64,000 nt of DNA from Phytophthora hibernalis (GCA_012656075.1 JAAKBF010000403.1:558001-622000); one strand, 5' to 3'; counted from the first letter of the stretch, positions 25,098 through 37,212 are shown. Translations and numbers: made by a program. Notes: a model not told the origin generated them from the letters alone.

Positions 25098-25316
25098 GAT
25101 GCGCGTCTTCTGTGGCAAAAGGCGACTTAATTCCTTAAACGCGGCGTCGTAAGGGCACGTCAGTTCCAGCAACTTTAGCGCAACTTAGACGACGATCAGC
25201 CAATCAACGGGCGGTCTGAACTTTCGACTGCTGAGACCGTGTTGTGTTATCCGACAAGTTATTGTGTTTTAGCTGGCAATTTAGGTGTTATCTATGTTGC
25301 GATCGTTTTAACGAGT

Positions 25317-26762
25317 TTAAAATGGAAAAGAGAGAAATAGTGGCTCCCGTGGACATACTCGTGAAATGGCACCTCGGTTCAAAGCTGGAACTTCAAAGCA
25401 GTTCCAGAAGAAGAGCATGAGTTGGAGTAGCAGAAGACTTGTGGCGCCTAGAGCGATGTAGGAGAAGCCGAACGGGAAGGAGAAGAGGTAGATGTGGAAG
25501 AGCGTGAAGAGACAGAAGAACAACGGCGGAAAGTACGCTTGCGATAGTCGACAACGCACGCTGATGACTGAAAAAGACTCACCCACCCACATGACAGTCA
25601 TGATACCAAATGCCAGCATCCGATCCTTGTACAGTTCAAACAGGAAAAACAGCATACCCACCTAAATGCACCAATGCAAGAAGTAAAAGATGAGACCGAT
25701 AGTATCTATGGGCAGCTATAAAAGACTTACCAGCACGGGGACGAACATGAGTGACTGAGCAAAGAACGTCACCACGAGGTTGGCCAAGGGAATCTGCAGT
25801 TGCAATCGGTTCTGAAACAGCGCTGCAAATGTGATCATCCGCTTCTGCGTCTCCATTAGCACGAAAGCCACGAGTGCCGTAATGACGAAGAACAGGAACA
25901 GAACCGTGTGCAAGATCTTGAACTTGAGTGCTACGAGTCTCAACCACTATAAAACAGTTAATATACACCCATTGTATCCGCCAAGACGTACCAAATCAAC
26001 GCACACTCTGCGCCGCCGAAGCCGGATTGAAAACCCCGTAGCTCATATCCACGACAACACGATTGTCTTCTCGGTAGAAGAAGCCTCTGGCTCCGTAGTG
26101 CCTCAGTAATTGGTTCACCAAGATCGTGTCGTAGCCGATCGCTCGATCCCGAATCAGCGTCCACAACGGCAGGCCATTGAACCATCTGAGCTCGAAACAT
26201 TGTGACTTCATCGGCAGATAGAGTGTGTCTAGCTTCACATCCGTCTGCACAGCATCAGCGTGTTCTAACAGCGCCAGGAGACTCTTCTGGGGCGCATAGA
26301 CGAAACTGAGTCCCGGATCCAGTTGCACTACAGCATTGAGTCGTTCTCCGATGTGTTGGACGTCGAATAGGAGCTTAAAGAGCTCGTAGAGAGACTCCAA
26401 CCTGCTGTTTCGGCATCGGGCAGCACTTGAATCCGGAGTAGACGCAGCTGCTCATCCTGGGGGCTGCTGAGGCTCGTTGGAGGCGGGAGAAACTGCTTCA
26501 GACAGCCAACTTGCCCTGTTTCACTGATGAAGCTCGAGTGGAGCAGGAAACACAGCAGAAGCAGGTGGGATGCAGCCACAAACAGCACTAACTCGATCCG
26601 CTCTCGATTCTGGAAGGGTAAATGGCATTTTCAGAGGTTACAGAGGGCAGTGGGAGGTGAATTGGGTATGAACGTGTAGCCCAGAGAGAGGAACTTCACC
26701 TTGACACTTAGAAGGCGCTGGCACCAGTGGATGAACTGCACGTGGAGGCGGAAGTACACCTC
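25317..26762 (-). pseudogene. Membralin-like gene lacking exon 1 (copy A')
   Basis: The C-terminal membrane block and both downstream introns match copy A. The 1.75 kb deletion removes the start codon and the first 5 codons of exon 1, and joins codon 6 directly to the repeat next to the CRN gene. Without the native start and promoter the gene probably cannot give a normal product. The lumenal region has one frame break near 26336, where copy A'' has an extra C. Confidence 0.8.
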
Positions 26763-27005
26763 CTGAGAGCGTGAGGAGACATCTGTTGCAGCTTAAGCGT
26801 CCGCACAACCTCTCGCTAAACATCACACAGCGATTTTTCTTCGCGTAATTTACGGTTAAGGCTAGGTCTGCATTTTCGTGGAAATTCCCCTCTTGGAGCC
26901 ATTACCATTGGTCAGAATCTGTCGTGACTTTTGACCAATAGTGACCCGCTACAGAAACAGAAAGTTCTCTCTCACACATTCGAGAATCTGCCGCCTGGAG
27001 TAAAG
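26763..27005. other. Short shared 5' region of CRN and deleted membralin gene (copy A')
   Basis: Both genes point away from this 243 bp region. It holds the left half of the TTAA-type repeat, cut at CTCTCAG, and the CRN leader. No gene is seen. Confidence 0.5.
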
Positions 27006-28391
27006 ATGGTGAAGCTCTTCTGTGCAATTGTTGGTGCGCAAGGGAGCGTCTTTCCGGTAGTCATCGGCGAGAGTGAGTCAGTGGGGGACCTGAAGGTGGC
27101 GATCAAGGAAGCGAAGAAGAACGACTTGAAGGATGTCGATGCAGACAGACTGCAGCTCTTCCTGGCGAAGACGGCGGACGGCACGTGGCTCTCGTCTCAC
27201 TTGGAAGACGTGAAGAAGCTCAAGAAAGGGGAAAAGACTGCTCTAATCGAAGGGCTGACACACGAAGATAATGAACTTGATGGGGAGTTTGGCCTTGACG
27301 AGGTTCTCGAGGGATGCCAGAACCGAAAACCAAGCAAATCCACGTGCTGGTGGTGGTTCCGGAGCGAGCACCACCCCAACCAAAATTGTGGCTTGTCACT
27401 GGATCCGTTGATAACGCGTTGAACACGAAAGGGATTCGCTGCAGAGTTTACCGTCTGGCAGGATTACGGCTTGGATGCTACGATCCTGCGCGCCGCACCC
27501 AGGACAAGGATGTCGCGTTTTGGTATGAAGACAAGACGTTGTGCATCCATCTTCTGTTCAAGACAGGTGCGTCCATCTCGCCACTGCGTGATAGTGCTGC
27601 TTACGTTGACTAACTGTTTCGTTTACAGAAGAAGCTGCATGGCTATTCGAAAATGACTTGAGGGAGGGTCCCTAACGCTGGGCTCTCCGTTCTGTGGCCA
27701 AACGGTTATAACGAGAGTTACACAAGTTAAAGCTGTATCTACTGAACTACAGCGTGTCTTGTACACCGACTATGACCCACAAGAGTCGGATTCTCCGCAA
27801 AACACAATGTCATCCATATCGTTGACTACAAGCGTTTCGAATCTGGACTCCTCGACTGACGAGTTTCGTTACCAACGGATCGAACACGAGAAATTCTTTC
27901 TTCCATACGGCAAGGCAGAAAGCTGCCATTTGGTGTCGAGAAAGCAAAGCAGAGACCACAAACGAGAATTCGCCAAGTACGATCGTGACCCGAACAATCG
28001 GCTTGCTCTTTCTCGCGATATGCATGGTTGGTACGATGGTATGAGCATCGAGTTTCCCATCGTCAATATGCTCCCCGGATCCGTTGACAAGAATCCATCT
28101 ATTGGCAACAGACGCAAGGTACATAATATGTGCAGAGGTTTGTGTATGCAATTATTCTGACGTTTACGTGTGTAGGTGGAGGTGTTCGTGAAGGTTGTAG
28201 ATACACAGTGCACAGATCGTGTTTTCAGTCGTTTGAAAGAAGGATCAACCAAGACCGACGATCCGCTCGTGATGAAGACGTTTGTTCACGTGGAGGATCC
28301 AGAAACGTTTTGTTTCTGTATGAGATGGAAGCATGATGACAACGATAAGCTCCAGAGAAGCTTCTTTGATATGACTCCGGCGGTCGATTGA
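27006..28391 (+). pseudogene. Crinkler (CRN) effector gene with HNH-like C-terminal domain (copy A')
   Basis: The N-terminal 55 residues (MVKLFCAIVG start, LQLFLAK at 49-55) and the following DI/DWL-like region differ clearly from copy A: it has DGTWLSSHLEDVKKL in place of NGAWLASNDPAVIS. From HVLVVVP (about 27341) onward it is nearly the same as copy A. One base is missing in the G run near 27312, just before this motif, so N- and C-terminal parts lie in different frames. The C-terminal region is open through introns 27567-27628 and 28119-28175. It shows an HNH-like pattern: Cys-His at 27924, then DPNNRLALSRDMHGWYDG ending near 28040. Such nuclease-like C-termini are known among CRN-type proteins; nuclease activity here is inferred from motif only. 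Confidence 0.85.
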
Positions 28392-28578
28392 ATACAAATA
28401 ATAAGTTGAGGTTCCCTATCCTATCAAAAGGGGTATGATGATAAGAACAGAGAGCAGATTCGGGCTCGCAAGCGGAAGCACAGCAGCGAACTTAACGACA
28501 GTGAAAACGTACCTATCGAGTAAAATCGAACTTAACTGTTTTTCTATTCTGATATATAAAGTCAAAACTATACAGCTA

Positions 28579-29199
28579 ATGAGAAATACACGTAAAATTT
28601 TACTCAAAGCGCTTGGGGACCTATCCCAATACCACTCCTCTGGATGGTACTGGAATACGTTAGAGGATAACGGAAAATGGATGCAAATGGGTAAGACCCA
28701 AATATATCCATGCCCTGCGTATCGTCCTAATGTAAATTCGAGATGCTACTGTGATACCCCAATCAAGCGACACTTTCTAATAATAGATAAAGATGATAAT
28801 CATCATTTTATTGGTTCAGAGTGTGTAAAACTCTTTGGTGGGCACTACAAGGTATGTCTCGGTTGTCAAAAACGATACCGAGGTGGTTATATATATTGCA
28901 AAGCCTGTCGAGACCGTGGTCTTACCTCATTTAGTGAAGAAAAGCTACAGTTTGGGAAGTATAAAAAAGAAAGCCTATTTCACTATTAGGTGTGGATGAT
29001 GGCTACATCCACTTCCTATTTGAGTGGGATAATGTATCGGAAGCTTCTAAACAGGATTTAGCTCGCAACGTACTACCACAAACAATTATTGGTACCGGTA
29101 TGTACCACGAAAACCCTTCAATGGATTAAGGCTAACGATATTGGATCTTATAACTGGCTTAAAACCTCCAACAAGTCATATGCCAATTATTTGAATTAA
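28579..29199 (+). pseudogene. Maverick-linked zinc-ribbon protein (copy A')
   Basis: The first 137 codons, including the complete CxxC-x9-CxxC module (CLGC and CKAC), are open in this copy. The frame is lost near 28967, where the A run has six bases against seven in copy A. A two-base loss (CA) near 29109 is shared with copy A''. The start codon lies 20 bp after a TATATAAA box at 28553-28560. An Asp-to-Glu change (SEEKL against SDEKL) is also shared with A''. Confidence 0.65.
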
Positions 29200-29316
29200 T
29201 TAATTGCAGATTTTTTTGTAGAGGCCTAAGATATAAAGTCGATCCTGAGACAAGATCCAAAATATTATAAAGTCAAATTTACGAGAATAATATAGCCACG
29301 CTTATATATAGGCAAC

Positions 29317-32300
29317 ATGTTTGCATACGAGCTCGAAGGTCTAAAGAGATTGAATATTACACCTATCAAATGGGGTAGTAGCTACCGTGTTAAGGTACGC
29401 GGTCGTACTGGAAAGATGGTATTTGTCAGCAACATCTCCAACCCCAAAAATATGAAGCTGGTAGCTAAGCAGTACAATGTTGGTATCGATACTCTCAAGA
29501 AGCACATGTCTCCTGACTACAAGGCTGACCCGAAATATCGCTTCTACCAAGGAAACCATGTCGAGTCTCATTTATACGAGGGGATTCAGCCAGCAGAATT
29601 CTACGACAAACTCGAGAACGTACTTGCGAGCCAGAAAGCTGCTTTCAAGATTAATATTGCACTTGGATACAACCTCGTTAGTCGAACAGATGATAGCGAT
29701 ACCCGATACTTCCACCCGAATTTGAGCAACACCTCGGTGTTCAGCTCACCGATTGCTATCAATAGCAAGGGTGATATTCGCAAGAAGGTCATTTCGGAGA
29801 TTCGTTCGATGGAATTAGCTGACAAGCTTAACTACCCCAAATCGGGATATCTGGTAAAGGCAATCACTGGATTCAAGATTTACATCTACCAGCGCGAACA
29901 CGCACTGGGTGATAGTGAAGCTGTCATTCCAAAGATTATCCGCGACAACAAGAGTGTAATCAACTTCCCAAAGACTAACAACAAGTGCGTATTTCACTGC
30001 ATCGCATACCACAAGCAAGATGAACCAAAAAAGGATCCGCGTAGAATTCAAGCTCTGGTAAAGCAGACATTCAAGCAGTACTGCTCGTACAAGGACATCA
30101 ATTATACACTAAGCCTGTTTCGCAGTTTCCAACCAATCGACATTCTCCAGTTTGATGAGCTTGAGGACTGCTTTCAGCTAAGCATTAATGTATTCATGAT
30201 GGATGTGGAGACGGGAAATGTTGAATGCATCCGACGTTCTGACAAGGAGTACGATGTTATCAATATTCTATCTCACGAGAATCATGCTTTTACATTAAGA
30301 ATATTGATATGCTTCAGTGTAAATACCAATGACCAAAGTGTGAGATGGTGTTTGTCAGCTCCGACAAGCTTCGAAACAATAAGAAGAACCAGTGTGAGCT
30401 CGTAAATATTGAATCATTCCCTGAAGACCCGACTATTTATCGCCCAGTTTCAAATACAATTCGTTCGCTACTGACAAAGTACTCTATCAAGAATACCGAT
30501 CAATACATCGATCATTTTATTGTTTATGACTTTGAGGCCATTCTTAAGCCTACGGCGACTCAACATGGGGAGAATACTGTCTTCACGAACGAGCACATCC
30601 CGGTGTCCGTCTCTGTAGCTGATAGCTTGACGGAGGAGGTTCGCTGCTTTGTAAATGATGATCCGAAGGCATTGCTCAAGGATATGTTCCAGTACATTAA
30701 TGATGTCGGAGCGAAGATCCAGAAATACAATGTCTCCAAGTACGAGGCCTTGCTTCGTAAGATAATCGACGCTCAAGGTTTGACAGGCATGGAGGTTCCA
30801 GGTACTCCTCTTGGTAATACGTACAAGACACAGGATGTGGATGCTTGGATTCAATCTGGATATTTTGCCAGCTTCTTTGATTTTCACAGCAAGCTTGGGT
30901 TTGGTAAGAAGCGATCGGACTATGGTAAGATCAAGCAAACTCTGGATCAGGTACCATTCCTTGGCTTTAATTCAGGGCGCTACGATATCAACCTAATCAA
31001 GGCAGACTTGTTCGCTACCATTGGAACCGACAACATCAAATCGGTTATTAAGAACCCAAGTTACATGTGCATCGCCACGTCGGACATGAAAATGCTAGAC
31101 ATTAGCAACTATGTACCAGCAGGTACAAGCTACGCTAAATACCTATCAACATACCTTGGTGATTGCAAGTGTGATGACAAGTTTCGATGCGTCTGCGGTC
31201 TGGGTAAGGGTATCTTCCCATATGAGTACATTACCTCATTCAATGTATTCAACGAAACTGAAGTGCCTCCTCAGTCAGCCTTTGACAGTGAGCTCCGTAA
31301 TACCAGCATCAGTGATGATGACTACAAGCGGGTACAGTTTGTCTGGAAGTACTATGGAATGAAGTCGATCAAGGACCTACTTATTTGGTACAACAATCTT
31401 GATGTAGTTCCATTTATCAAGGCTATCAAGGCTCAACGAGAATTGTTCAAGCGATTCGGTCTGGATATGTTTACCGATGGTGTATCTCTCCCAGGTCTAT
31501 CAGAGAAAGTCATGTATCAAACCTGCTTCAACAATCTCCAGTACCCCACCAATTCGGCGAAAGCATTTAGCTTCCCATCCAAACGCATGAGTGGATACAA
31601 GAGCCAGGATGCTGAGGCTAAAAGAGAGTTCAATATGACTACTGAGCACCTTGACATCCTTCTCAAACAGCAAAAGTATCTGTGTGGTCTATGCTACTGT
31701 CAGCTGACCGCTGATACTGCTTCAGCCGATAGAATAAACAACAAGCTTGGGCATATCGATGGCAACATCTTGATCAGCTGTGTGAAGTGCAACACCGCTC
31801 GTAAAAACATGTCCATCAAAGGGTTTCGCTACAAGAAGTTGCTTGAGTTCAACTCGGATAAGCTTGTCTATAGCATCGATAGGGAAGAGAAAGATATTTA
31901 TGCTAAGATGAAGGCTAACATCGCTGGCGGTCCTTCAATCATCTTCAATCGCTATGCCAAGCGAAATGAGACGATGATTCGCGGGGACAAGGTTTGTAAA
32001 AAGATTATCGGATACGATGCCAATGCTTTGTACCTGTGGGCACTCGGTAATGAGATGCCTTGTGGGCGATTGACTACGATTGATGCCTATCCTGGTATTA
32101 TCGACGACATTGTCAATGACAAAGTATTTGGCTTCCTCGAGTGTGATATTCGTACCCCACCACATCTCAAAGAGTACTTTAGTGAGATGACCCCTATTTT
32201 CAAGAACACGCTAATCGACTGCAGCGATGAGAATGTAATTGGTCAGCACATGTTTGAGTACAACGAAGCACGCAAACAAAGCCGAGCAAAGCCAGCTCGT

Positions 32301-33299
32301 AAGCTAATTGGTAGCTACTTTGGTGAAAAGATTCTTATCTATGCTCCGTTGCTCAAGTGGTACATCGCTCACGGAATGGAGATCACCAAAACTTACTGTT
32401 TCATCAAAGCCAATTCCCACAAAGCATTTGAACCATTTATGGAGGCGGTTTCTAACGCTCGACGGGAGGGTGATGCTGACAAGTCCAAGGCTATGATCGC
32501 TGAAATGATGAAGTTGGTCGGAAACAGCGCTTTCGGTCGATCTGGTATGGACATGAGTAAGCACAAGGAGATAAAGTACGAGTCTAACGACAAAGCCATC
32601 AAGAGCAAAATTGAGCACTTCACATTTCATGGACTTGAGGAGCTTCATGATGCGTGTGAGATTACCATGAAGAAACGGCGACTCAAGAACAAGAATCCGA
32701 TCCATTTGTCGATTGCCATCTATCAGCTTGCTAAACTACGCATGCTACAGTTCTACTATGACTGTATCAACTTCTACTTCGATCGCTCGTACTTTCAATA
32801 CCAGGAGATGGACACAGACTCGGCATACATCGCATTCAGCTGTGAAAATCCGTTTCAAAACTGTATCAAACCTGAGCTATGCGAGCACTTCAAGCAGCAT
32901 AAGTATGATTGGTTCCCACGCGACTATAACAACGAGGTCGCTAAGTTCGATCGTCGCACACCTGGTTTGTTCAAGGATGAGTGGTCTGGTGATGCTATGG
33001 TGTCACTATCTTCAAAGAACTATATCTGCTATCTACCTGACCAATCTTACAAGGTCAAGGTTAGTGCCAAGGGAGTGCAGCAGGGAGGTGGTCGGAACAG
33101 TGATGTACTCAACCCAGATGGCTTTGAAAGTGTTGTCCATGATCGCATCACACTGCAAGGTACAAACAAAGGCTTTAGACTCAGCAAGGAGACTAAGTCA
33201 ATCATTACCTATAGTCAAACTAAAACAGCTCTCAATTACTACTACGACAAGCGTCGAGTACTTGAGGATGGTATCACCACTGTAGCTTTGGATATTTAA
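29317..33299 (+). CDS. Protein-primed family B DNA polymerase of Maverick/Polinton type (copy A', least damaged)
   Basis: An N-terminal frame (29317-30405, 362 codons) precedes a 984-codon frame (30345-33299). In the longer frame the 3'-5' exonuclease motifs are FIVYDFEAIL (acidic residues 62 and 64), FNSGRYDIN (208-216) and YNNLD (349-353). An HNH-like zinc module follows at 447-490. The polymerase motifs are A (GYDANALYLWA, Asp 558), B (KLVGNSAFG, Asn 727) and C (DTDS, 823-826). These elements replicate by protein priming, and the N-terminal part is typical for the family. The two frames do not join: one base is missing in a T run near 30290 and an in-frame TGA stands at 30332-30334 where a cysteine is expected. 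Both faults occur in all three copies. A TATATATA box ends 6 bp before ATG 29317. Confidence 0.92.
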
Positions 33300-33378
33300 A
33301 CGAAGTTGGCTAATCTAAGCAACTAATTAGAGAGATATTTTTGTCTCATAAATATATAGAGCAGAGCTAGTAGGTACG

Positions 33379-34469
33379 ATGGATCAGCAACTGGCAAAGT
33401 TATATTATGACCCTAAAACGGGATATGTCGGTGCTCAGGCTTTGTATCAGAAGGCAAAGGAGTTAGACCCCAAAATCACATTCAAAGCTGTGAAGGAATG
33501 GTATGCGACCCAGACAGGTATACAACGGTTTCAAGAGCAAAAACGGAAATACGATGGATTCAAAATTGCTTCTCATAACCCCAATTCATGGCAAATGGAT
33601 CTTGCGTTCTGGGAAAAACGACCAATTTTGACGGCTATCAATATCAATTCTCGCCTTGGGTATGCTAAGCTATTGACGAATAAGACTGCGCCAACTGTAC
33701 TCACATCTCTTAAAACATTTTTCGTAGTAATAAGGTCGATATACTCACCAGCGACAACGGAAGCGAATTCATGAACACCCAAGCACAAGAATTCTTCAAA
33801 TCCAAAAGATCGAACATTTTAATAACGAACCTGGTGATCATGGTACTATGGGTAAAATCGAAAGATTCAACAGAACCGTAAAGCAGCGATTAACCAAAAT
33901 CGATCCGAAGCCAATCACACAAAAACTGGTAAATGATATTATTACAAACTACAATAGCACCATTCATCGGTCGATTGGTATGAGTCCTAACGATGCAAAA
34001 GGTAAAGTTATAGAAGCTGAGATAACACATAACCAAGAGGAAGCAGAAAAATTGAAAACGAGCTTGAAGTTGGTACAAACGTCCTTTACCGCCTTAAGAA
34101 GCGAACATTTGACAAGGAAGCTGCCAGATGGAGTAGAGCTGTCTATACAATTGTAGGAATGGACGGGTACCGAGTTGAAATTAGGTCAAAGAATGGTCAT
34201 ACACTCTACAAATCACCAAACGATTTGAAAATAGTGCAATCGAAGACAACTGACGCCACAATTAACAAGGGTGATATCTTAGAAGCCGAAAAGATATTAG
34301 ACCACAAAAAATGCGATCTGGTAAATACAAATATTTAGTGAAGTGGGTTGGTAATGAACCCGACTCCTGGGAGCCCCAGGATAATCTCCGCTTAATCAAT
34401 AAGAATCGAAGATCGACACTCGAGAAGGAGTATTGGAACGGGGTTTCAACACCGCGACAAGAGTCTTAG
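33379..34469 (+). pseudogene. Maverick integrase with chromodomain, frame-broken (copy A')
   Basis: The start codon is 20 bp downstream of a TATATAG box at 33353-33359. The frame is open for 131 codons. It is then lost near 33720, where copy A has one or two more bases, and the second acidic residue falls in a different frame. The third catalytic residue lies in frame 33848-34156 and the chromodomain in 34157-34469. Compared with copy A it has Pro for Arg at KPIT near 33910, shared with copy A''. Confidence 0.85.
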
Positions 34470-34706
34470 AGGGTGATAGACTTCAGATCCTCCGGACATT
34501 TAACGATTCGCGGAGTTGAGGGCGTCCGTAGATCAAAATGCACACGACGCTTTGGTTCAAGCGTAGGCTTCTCTTTTACTTCTTTCTCAAGGAATCGATT
34601 GTCATATACCCTCCGCGTCGAATGGATCAGTATCGATATATTCGATATTCATCTTCGAGTTAAATATCCCCATCTATATATATATACCCAAAACTTTATC
34701 AAAATC

Positions 34707-35240
34707 ATGACAAACGACGTTGAAAGGAGAGGATCGAAGATCCCTCAGGGGTCCTATAGACACCCTCGGATACCGTCTCCCAATTGCAACGCGACTACGA
34801 AATCGAATGAGAAATGCTCTCGAACCGCTCTCAAGAGTGGATATTGTAAGCAACACGACAAGGACTATAAAATCGCTATGTACAAGCGAGAGCTCGCAAA
34901 AATGCACGAGAGAGTTAGGTTCTATGTCGAGAAAACTTCGCGCTTCAACGATATGATCATTGACATTCAGCGATGCGACTACATCAAGCTTCACCTCGCT
35001 CGAATCAATGGAGGTAAAGACAGAGCCTACAAGCATGTAATCACCGATCCCAAGTATAAAAATCAGGTCGAGGAATTGTTTGATCTACCAATCGATGAGG
35101 TTCTTCCCGCGTACTATGCTATGCTAAAGCGTCGAAACGACATCGTTCATAAATATACGATGGGCGAGTGGGAGAGGGGCCAGTCCCAAGAATCGCGAAG
35201 AAACGATATCAATTTTCAAAACCACAGCAAAAATAATTGA
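34707..35240 (+). CDS. Small Maverick-linked protein with Cys3His zinc-finger motif (copy A')
   Basis: The protein has 177 residues. Near residue 26 it shows CNATTKSNEKCSR followed by SGYCKQH, a C-x9-C-x8-C-x2-H pattern like the short DUF5763-type zinc fingers found in large viruses and mobile elements. A helical, charged middle (YKIAMYKRELAKMHERV) follows. ATG 34707 is preferred over the longer upstream frame, because a TATATATATATA box lies about 20 bp before it and the upstream part is low-complexity. The function is unknown; DNA or nucleoprotein binding is a guess. It is followed after 20 bp by the next gene. Confidence 0.6.
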   Translation: MTNDVERRGSKIPQGSYRHPRIPSPNCNATTKSNEKCSRTALKSGYCKQHDKDYKIAMYKRELAKMHERVRFYVEKTSRFNDMIIDIQRCDYIKLHLARINGGKDRAYKHVITDPKYKNQVEELFDLPIDEVLPAYYAMLKRRNDIVHKYTMGEWERGQSQESRRNDINFQNHSKNN

Positions 35241-35260
35241 TTAATATATACGATAGAACC

Positions 35261-36795
35261 ATGTTTCCGAACTTCACAAGCATTGCTCAACGAGAGCAAA
35301 AGCGATTGGATTTGTTAGAACGTTCCCAGCGACGGGTTCGTCAAGCATTCGCCAAGCGTTCGATGTATGCAGACACTCAATGGGCGTCAGATGCTGATAA
35401 GACGCTATCACTATCTAAAAAGACTACGTCGGATGCTTCGACAGATACCTCAACAGATACCTCATCGGCGACTGTTGAGGCCGCAAAAAGTCTGAGTGAT
35501 ACAAGCTCCCAAAAATCCCTGAGCCCTCACTTGAGGTAAAAGCTGAGACACCAGCTGAGACACCAGTGGAAGTTCCAGTAAAACCTGATGCAAATGACTA
35601 TGAGTCTGACGAGGACCAGCAAACTAAAGAAGCATTGGTTAAGATTTACAAGATCTATCCAGTGTTTAATAAACTCCAACTACACCCCGTGGATAAAAAC
35701 GGACGATTTATGACTAAATTCATCATTAAAAATGGTACCAGATTTATACGACAAAGAGCAAGAAATGGGCTAAGGTTGATGCAATTGACTGGGATGCGAC
35801 ATATGACTCAATTAGGATTATAATGGAGACAAACCCACGATTTCTTCAGTATGTCAGTGATTTGAAAAGGCAAAATCCAATGTATTCCCTGGATATCAGA
35901 CTACGGAACCGCTGAAAGTATGGGAGAGTCTGATCGGTAAAAGCGTCGATTATCTGACCCACTGAAGAATGATGACTCAAATCGTAGCAAACAACGGCTT
36001 GAGGACAGCTTTGCTGTTGATTCATCGACATCACCTGACGATGACACTGTAGGGGAATTAACGCCAAATCCATACACACCGAGTTCAGACGAGGCTGAGG
36101 CACGGCATGGAATTAAAAGCGGTATTGATGTCGATATGGATAAGAATCTAACTAATGCTGATAACGATGCCAAACTCATTCTCAGTGAATTCTTTAAAGA
36201 GCTTCGCAAACAAAAGGTAAAGCTCGCATTTGAACCAAATCCAGTTATTGATACTACAGATGGTGTGAAGGTTCAGAACGGTCTCTATTTCAGTAATCCA
36301 ACTCAGAAGCGTCTATTCAATGTCAGATATTCTGATGATAAAAAGGCTACCTCGGCTAATGATTTACGCGATCTCATGGAGAATATTCGTTGGATGGATA
36401 CATTCACAGCACTGATAGATGGCTTTCAAATATTTGACAAACATCTAACGGGTATCGATCGAAAGAGTCCTGATGAGAAAGCTGCTCAAGATAGCCTAAC
36501 TCAGAATCTCGGAATACTTGATGGAGTTCTTAAAAGGAATACTAAATCCACTGAGGCAACATCTCGAGTGAAGGAGACGAGCATTGATCCATATGTATCA
36601 CTAAAATTGTTACACGACGAAGCCGAGGCTGCGTTCCAGGATTATGGAGAAGCTATGAAAAGGTATGATGAGGCAAAGCAAACTACTAAATCCAGACATA
36701 GCAAGGCTGCAAAGTCTAATCTCAAAGCTGCAACCGCTGCGATGAGAGCTACCGAATTTAGTCATAAATCGTCCGTTTTTATCCACGGGGTGTAG
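35261..36795 (+). pseudogene. Unrecognised Maverick structural-type gene running into the palindrome spacer
   Basis: The gene starts at ATG 35261, 11 bp after a TATATA box. The first frame is open to 35539. A Pro/Glu/Thr-rich linker follows (repeats of AETP near 35550), then a second frame to about 35820, and an open frame from about 35949 to 36795 (KRRLSDPLKNDD start). The last part is rich in helices and ends in an Ala/Lys-rich tract (SKAAKSNLKAATAAM). It contains PNPYTPSSDE near 36070. I do not recognise the family. The frame changes near 35515, 35730 and 35945. The stop at 36793-36795 lies past the palindrome junction at 36754, so the true C-terminus is lost. Confidence 0.45.
35722..36753. 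other. Spacer of the right palindrome
   Basis: These 1032 bases occur once in the window and separate the two arms, GACTAAATTC ending at 35721 and GAATTTAGTC starting at 36754. They hold the middle and end of the gene starting at 35261. This is coding-type sequence of the Maverick, so the arm A' side is the continuous one and arm A'' was joined to it. Confidence 0.8.
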
Positions 36796-37212
36796 TTGGA
36801 GTTTATTAAACACTGATAGATCTTGTAAATCTTAACCAATGCTTCTTTAGTTTGCTGGTCCTCGTCAGACTCATAGTCATTTGCATCAGGTTTTACTGGA
36901 ACTTCCACTGGTGTCTCAGCTGGTGTCTCAGCTTTTACCTCAAGTGAGGGCTCAGGGATTTTTGGGAGCTTGTATCACTCAGACTTTTTTTGCGGCCTCA
37001 ACAGTCGCCGATGAGGTATCAGTTGAGGTATCTGTCGAAGCATCCGACGTAGTCTTTTAGATAGTGATAGCGTCTTATCAGCATCTGACGCCCATTGAGT
37101 GTCTGCATACATCGAACGCTTGGCGAATGCTTGACGAACCCGTCGCTGGGAACGTTCTAACAATCCAATCGCTTTTGCTCTCTTGAGCAATGCTTGTGAA
37201 GTTCGGAAACAT
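36754..37212 (-). pseudogene. Truncated copy of the 35261 gene (copy A'')
   Basis: This is the reverse complement of 35261-35721, with its start codon at 37212. It ends at the junction 36754 after about 150 codons. The Thr-rich tract is frame-shifted near 37058 and 36985 relative to A'. Confidence 0.7.

Larger units (their letters stand above)
20397..35721. repeat. Copy A': inverted arm shared by both palindromes
   Basis: Reading left to right, this arm is the reverse complement of copy A from A position 15815 down to 1 and then continues to material beyond the left window edge. It is also the reverse complement of 36754-52043. It starts abruptly inside the RCC1-repeat part of the PH/RCC1 gene and ends abruptly inside a Maverick gene. 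Compared with copy A it lacks 1.75 kb between the CRN and membralin genes, with the join at 26762/26763. Confidence 0.93.
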
